From the NCBI GenBank assembly GCA_028565635.1, contig JAOXYB010056312.1, positions 1 through 11,109 of the forward strand: a stretch of 11,109 nt of DNA, given 5' to 3'. The translations under genes and the position numbers were made by a program. The notes under the pieces were generated by a model that made no database searches, was not told the DNA's origin, and worked only from the letters and a program-made list of their open reading frames with translations. Shown here piece by piece: positions 1 to 6,700 of the stretch (position 1 is its first letter; every line of letters starts with the position of its first letter). This DNA is from Phoronis ovalis. Its lineage: Eukaryota > Phoronida > Phoronidae.

Positions 1-401
1 AGGTAACTTGGAGGTCATTTAACGTTCATAAAAGCCAATATGAGCAACCCTGCCTTTGCTAAAAGGCTTTCTAGTTTTTGTTTATTTTTGTCAAGAAAAT
101 TACATTTCTGGCTCATTGACAAAAATGCTTTAAAAGCTATAAAATTGAAGAGTCTAAATAAAATAAAACAAAAACATTTTAAATAGCAATTGTAAACATT
201 TTTAAAAGGCTCATAAATTTTAATGTCAATCTAGCTACAATTTTGAGTGTGTTTATGGCTGAAAATTTATTACTGAAAAACTTAAATTAAAGTGAAAACA
301 ATTTTTAAGAAATAGAGAAATGATACCCAGTGTGTAAAAATGTAATATGTCTGCACTTTTTGTGAAATAGTGTAATATATTGATGTTGCTATACATTTTA
401 G
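1..401. other. Upstream intron portion, no gene seen
   Basis: AT-rich sequence with stops in every frame. It should be the tail of the intron before the CUB 1 exon because that exon opens at a phase 1 acceptor. The window begins AG|GTAACT, which has the form of a donor and might be the last two bases of the preceding exon, but two bases cannot establish this. Confidence 0.6.
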
Positions 402-773
402 AACAGGACCAATGCTTTGACGTTTGCTCTACCAGTTCCCAAGAACTACTAACTGCAGGTGTTGGATCTATTGTTAGTCCAGGATATTCAACAGTTGGAT
501 ATTATCCACACAATAAGAACTGTTCAGTTACTATTCCAGGAGCAGGAAAAATAATCAAACTGTCTATTGTTGAACTGCTGATTCAGTGGAGTGATGACTG
601 TAACAAAGATTGGCTTAAGATTTACAAAAATTATGAAGAAGTTGGTTGTTACAAAGGTTCTCAAAATCAACTACCAATCATACAAGAATTTAAACTTGAC
701 AACATTACTATTAATTTTTATAGTGACCATTTTAACTTTGAAAACTTCACTGGCTTCAAGATGGAATTTTTAG
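402..773 (+). CDS. Exon: CUB domain 1
   Basis: The exon starts after ATACATTTTAG (AG at 400-401) and ends at TTAG|GTGAGC (GT at 774-775). It is 372 bases and phase 1 at both ends, so it is a movable module. The codons upstream of 402 in this frame are intron, so the TTG/ATG near 380-383 is not a real start. The translation shows the CUB pattern: a first Cys region (CFDVC), SPGYSTVGYYPHNKNC with the SP-Y...Y...C signature, hydrophobic beta strands, DDCNKDW, GC, then FYSDHF...FTGFKMEFLG, matching the terminal GF strand of the fold. Asp in NKDW and in YSD occupy two positions used for calcium in many CUB domains; the usual preceding Glu appears to be Gln. Sequons NCS, NIT and NFT suggest N-glycosylation. 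The role is extracellular ligand binding, inferred from family. Confidence 0.88.
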
Positions 774-3700
774 GTGAGCTATTGTTTATCTATGATCTCA
801 ATCCTAGATCTCTTTATGACTTTAAAATTTAAAATATATTGCTTTATAAAACAAAAAAGCTGAATGAAAAGTACGTTTTTCACACGGTTCTCTGGGCATA
901 CTATGTTTGTACTCTGACGATCCCTTGTCAAGCAGTTAAGTTTATAAATTGATAAGACTTGTACTGTACTTGCACTTGACCATCACTGCAATGGCTTTAT
1001 TCAAGATGGAAAGATAACACAAACAGTAATAGGATTATATACACCATTCGATATTCTCTCTATCACAAAAATTAATATATTTTTTGCATAATGTTAAATA
1101 TCATAATACACTGTAATCATATTTAAATGAAATAAAAAACACATCTTGCTGGGAAATGTAGTTGTAGCTATTGAAGCAGATACATAAATAATGTTTAATA
1201 TTATAATATGCTATGAAAGTATGCACTCTATGCATATCACGGTAATCAGTTTTGAACATATTCTATCTGCTCCCTTCAACTTATATCACTTCCATAAAAT
1301 TGTGTTTTGTTTTTGGTTATTTTGCATATTATACAAATATTTTAACTTTAAAGTTTTAAGAACATTTTTAATTATATGTATTTGATTATGTATATAGTCC
1401 TATTTAATAGAAATGACGGTACAAATAGACATAATAACCATCTGAACATCCATCAAAACTACCTTAACCCATTACAGGCACACCTGACCAACATCGATCA
1501 CCCATGATCAATTAAATTCAACCAATAAATATGAATTTGTATATAAAAAGTAAATCCACCTAAATAATGTACATTGTTTACTGGTATATTATTAACTCCA
1601 AAATTCAACCCTGATAAATGCTGCAAATGATGTCAACTTTAATAAATCTTTTCATGTGATAAGCATAGTAAGTAAACTAAACAATACCATGATAAATTGT
1701 CATTTTAGAGTACCTAAAATGAATGCATAATCTGGTTTAATATATGATTCACCATCAAATGAATGTCAGAGGTATTTTAGTTATTCTACAGGGTGACCAA
1801 AAATAAATGCCTCAAGTTTAAAATTGTATGAAACTTATGATTTTTAAAAGATACTTTCCAAAATTGATACAAATAAAGGTAATTCATTTCTAAATTGGAA
1901 TATTATGATATTATTAAAAATTTTGAAGAGTACTTGTATTGTTTTTGCTTTTTTGGTCAACTACAGCATATTTTAGATTTTAAGCTTGAAAAAATTAATA
2001 ACAGCTATATTTATTGATAATGGTGATATTTTGAAATTTTGTATTTTTTGATGATTTAATTCGGTTTAGAGAAATGAAATATACCCTAGAAATCTCTAAA
2101 TTTTAAATGAAATTTTTAAAATATCAAATTTTCATATCTGGAAAAATCCAAGAGGTCACCATTTTGGGCCCGGCTGAATACAATGAGTTCTTAGAGTTAT
2201 AATATTTGCAATAAACAGATTAAATATAAATTAAATGTTTTATGAAATAATACAAGAACGACATAGCCACTTCTGAACATACATTTAAATTGAGAGAGAA
2301 TCTATTTTAAGAAAACCCCGGATGAATGAAAAAAAGGTGCCATCCAATGACTTTCTAAATATCACTCAAATCACTGAAACTGTGATTTTTACATCTACCT
2401 TTGTAACATTAAAGTAAAAAAAAATTATTTCATCACAAAATGATTCAAAGCTAGAATTTTACAATTTTACCCTCAGCTTATTAGTTTCAAGTGATTAAAA
2501 GAGCAAAACAGCAGTGTTCAATATTCCAAAAGTTTACTGTATGCCATGATGTATAACATGACATCATTGAAATTAATTATGTTTTTAAATCGTTTCTGGC
2601 TTCTAAAAATCCTTGAAAACGCTATGAGTAAATAGGTTAATATGGTGTTAACAGTCCGATGCTTAAATTTGGAGAAACAGTCCTTATTATGTTATTTTTG
2701 TAACAGTTACCTGTTATGATATATCATTCCTATCATTTATTGCACCATTTTATATTTTAAAAAAATCTGTTTTCAGTGCAAGAGCCATTCATTGATATTT
2801 GTTCAGGTGATGATGTTGGAGTCAGTGATGTGGTGTACATCACTAGTCCTAATTATCCATTCAAGTATCCTATAAATATAGACTGTGTTATGAATGTAAT
2901 GGCTCCTACCAGTAACGTTCTAAAGATACAAACCACTGCATTTGCAATGCCTTGTTCAACATATTTTGGAAATTGGCTTATAATAAGGGATGGCAAGAAT
3001 TGGAACACCATATTGTTGAACAAAGTGTGCGGAACTGACATTCAATTTTGCATTTTAACTCCTACAAATAGTGTAAAAATAGAGTTTAAAGCAGATGACA
3101 GAAACATTGCAAAAGGATTCTCCCTTCTCATGAAAGGTTAATTTTGTGATGAATAGTTATTAATTATAATTAGTAAATAGAAACAAATCAGGTGTAAAAT
3201 TAAATTAAGTCTTTAAAGTAAAAGAGCTTTAATTTTGTGCATAGATATCAATTAATGAGCACCAAATATGAGTTATATTTAGAAATGATTCAGACAAAAA
3301 AATTAATGTATTGTGAAATTTACTGCTAATCCTGATGTATGTGTAATTTCTTGCACAGGAGTACAGATTAAACTAAATATATACTTTATTTTTAGTATTA
3401 CCACCAGGAACAACTCTGGAATCAGTATGCCCACCAAACATTACAACAACTGTGACTGCATCAAGAACATCAACAACAACTCAATCAGTTAGCAGTCTGA
3501 GGAGTACGACTTGTACAGTATTAGAGCACAAGAGCACACTTACTGTACTAGATAAAAGTACTATGAATTCACCAGTTCAAACAGTTCCAACAACATCAAA
3601 GCATAGTAATATAATATCAAAACTTACTACAACAATGGAACTCTCAACATCTAGTACAATAACTGATGAGAAGAACATGAATAACTCAAATGCTGGAGCA

Positions 3701-6700
3701 GTGACATATCCGGGCAAGCAATCTTTGCATTAAAAATAAATTAATTTAGCTTCTGTGTCTGGGTTGCCCATTTAAAGTTGTTACTATTTATCACATAAAT
3801 AAAAATTATTGAATGATTTCAGGAAAAAAATAATTTCTTTTAAGAAATGTAAAGAAAAGTAAATTTACCAAACTCACCTAGTGTAGAATGATGTACCTGT
3901 AATTTAAGGTTTGTAGATACAAAGAGGTGTATATATATTTCAACCTATGTTTTACTAACTAAAATGAAGTGACAGACATATAAAAGTATACATTTTTAAT
4001 CTATCTTTAAAGAGCTTGCATTTGATCATATGATCTGATAAAGGCCCTTTTTGGGGGAAAAATGTTTTTCAAATTTTAGTTTAAAAAAAATTATAAGTCA
4101 AAAACCCCTGCATCTACAAAATTGATTATAAAACTAATAAACAGAGTGACCCTTCTTGAATTCATTAGAACTCGTTAGGAAACTTGAACTCGTTAGATCT
4201 TCGTTATTTAACGAGATCAATTCATTAGCCTAATGAGTTCAATTCGTTAGAACATCCGAACCCGATGTTCATTCTAACGAACGTTAACAAGTTCAAGTTG
4301 GGATTTTGGATTCCAGTAAGGATTCTTTTCTGAGACAATACTCTTAAAAATGGCGTCTAATGCAAGAGATGGTTTCTTTGTTCTTTTATTTATCACGTTT
4401 CTCTATATTAATTTATTATTTTCTTACGGAAATTGCATGCAAAGAAGTTCTTGTGGTGAAATGAAGTTTCTGGACAATATTAAGAATTTAATTAGTATTG
4501 GTACTATTGGGGCTAATAGTACACTAATTTAACTACAAAAGTTCACTACATGATTTTTAACGTGCTTATAGTGAAAAAACACCTAAACTTCAGCGTTTTG
4601 ACGAAACTGTTGAATTCGTTAGAACTTGTTTGAACTCAATAAAATTCGTTAGAACTTGTTAACTTCGTTAGAACTTTGAGATCTCATGTTCGTTCTAATG
4701 AATTAAATGAAAGTTAATGTGTTTTTTGTGTATCTCTAGTCCTTAAATTTTACTAATGCTCAAGAAATATATGTTAAAAATATGGAAGGCTGCTTAATAT
4801 GGAAAACAAATATTCTTCTCAACAGACATGACTGGACAGTGATAGCAATGTTGTTGGAAGAGCAATATATATGCACATGGTATAATAAAGGGATGTGAAA
4901 TGTACAGGTGACACTCATGTTATACAATTGCTAAAGAAAAGATTCTTTACCTGAGTGGTGATTCTTCTAAATTCACATATAAAATACCATGTTAATTATC
5001 TGTCTATTTTATAAAAAATTTCATGAAAAGTGTACATTTGAAAAATTCAAAATACATCATTCTATACAAGGTGATGTCACTGTTTTTATTTTCTTGATTA
5101 TTTATTTATTATGGGATGAATAGTAGAAGAAAATAAAGACATTACCAAAATATATTTTATTAAAATATTTTAATGCTATTTTAGTCCTTTGTTTGTTATT
5201 TTTATGTTTAGTTGTCTGTTGTTCTCCTTTAGTTTGTCCCCATGTTTTGTAGAAGTCAGCACTGGAACAATTATTGGCAGCATTGTTGGTGGGATTGTCT
5301 TCACTTTAACTATAATTATTTTAATTATTTTTGGTCTCTGCAGGTGAGCAAGTTACTTACAATTTTCAAAAGAACTAATATCTTAACCCTTAGAGCTCTT
5401 TAGGGAAAATTCATGAAATAGGTATTCTTCTGTAATCAAAACATATAAACAGTAAAAATAATGCAAACTTAACATTTTTGAAAGGCAACTGAATAAGCTA
5501 TTTTGTTGCGGTATTTTCAAGTTTGCACCCTGAGTTTCAGAGACTATAAGTCTTCACTTATATTGCTTAATACTTTTATATTTTATGGTTTCTTATCTCT
5601 CAATTCGAATATCTTATCGAAGCTCCGTTACAGACTCTGACACAACTAGGTACAGAACTCAATGCAAGGGACAGCTATTCAGATAGTAAGATGGTTTGTG
5701 TATGCCTAAGGAAGAGACAAACCTTAAAATAGTAATAATTGCAATTTATATACAAACCTATTTCAATGCGAAATCTACAGCAGTGTATGCAGTACAATGA
5801 TTTTAGTTTTGTTGTCCTCATTTGTGGTCATATGCATACAAAAGTCAGTCAGGATGTCCCCCTGAGACCCGTGTCATTTCCTGTCAATTTCAAAACATTT
5901 ACACAGTGCCACACAATTGGAGGTTACACACCACACACATAATCTGATCCATTTAAATCACAGGTTAGTTTCAGTTTGATTCAAGATCGGTGGGGTGTAC
6001 CCTTACCAAAGTGCAAGGCAGTTATTTAACAGTTCTATGGCAGTTAAATAACAGTTTATTTAGCAGTTTATAACAGTTTTATAATAGTTATTTCACTTGG
6101 CATACAATACAATCCAATACAGCAGTTTTATAGCAGTAACAGTTCGATAGAACTTCTACAAGAAAATAAACTGTGTTCTTCCGTGAGTGCTTGCAGATGA
6201 TAAGTTTACCGTTTCTTTAAAATTAACTTGCAACTTACAAAGAGCTGTTAGTTCTAGCAGCCATATTTGAAATTTGGCTCCAAAATGACACCTGCCACTT
6301 TTCAATGATTTGATTGCTGAATTGTTAATAACCATTTTCAGTTTTAATAACTGTTACCAGAACTGCTACCATATAACAGTTTTTTAATCAGCTGAAAACT
6401 GCTAATTGTAACGGCTATCAACTGTTATTTTGACTCAAAATAACAGTTGATGGAAGCAGTTTAAACTCTTACTACTAAGAAACTGCTAAACCTAGTGTTT
6501 GGACATAGTGTTTAAAAACAGTTCTTTGATAAGGGGTAAAAATAAATTGTGAGCTCTGGTTTTTGTTGTGAGAGGTTCAATAGCAAAAAAATTAAAATTA
6601 TTAAAAAGAAAAAAGGAAATGAAGCGGTTACATGGTATTTAATTGTAACTTTTCTCCGGAGACCCTATATTATTATTATACCTCTAACCACTGTTCACTG

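Larger units (their letters stand above)
3714..5252 (+). other. Intron between stalk and transmembrane exons (phase 1, apparent GC-AG)
   Basis: It holds the putative intronic poly(A) signals near 3735 and 3798, and a foldback element at 4159-4704 with a small signal-peptide-like ORF. The remainder (3810-4150 and 4710-5200) is AT-rich with no feature I can support. Confidence 0.65.

Noticed and set aside
380-401. Apparent start MMLLYIL before CUB 1
   Set aside because: These bases are the polypyrimidine tract and acceptor of the upstream intron; the phase 1 border and CUB pattern put the exon start at 402.
774-832. Extension of the CUB 1 frame past GTGAGC
   Set aside because: It runs beyond the final GF strand of the domain into a strong donor; read-through to the stop near 830 has no poly(A) signal as well placed as the one after the stalk exon.
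1191-1385. 64-codon plus-strand ORF in the first intron
   Set aside because: AT-driven Phe/Ile/Tyr-rich translation, no signal, domain or splice support.
2853-3041. 62-codon minus-strand ORF within CUB 2
   Set aside because: Shadow of the sense CUB 2 exon.
3701-3702. GT donor CA|GTGACA near the end of the stalk exon
   Set aside because: It is phase 0, which matches no acceptor of the transmembrane exon.
5231-5252. Alternative acceptor CTCCTTTAG adding LSPCFVE before the helix
   Set aside because: It would be phase 2 and no phase 2 donor is visible in the stalk exon; the acceptor at 5251-5252 fits phase 1. It stays possible only if the upstream donor is misplaced.
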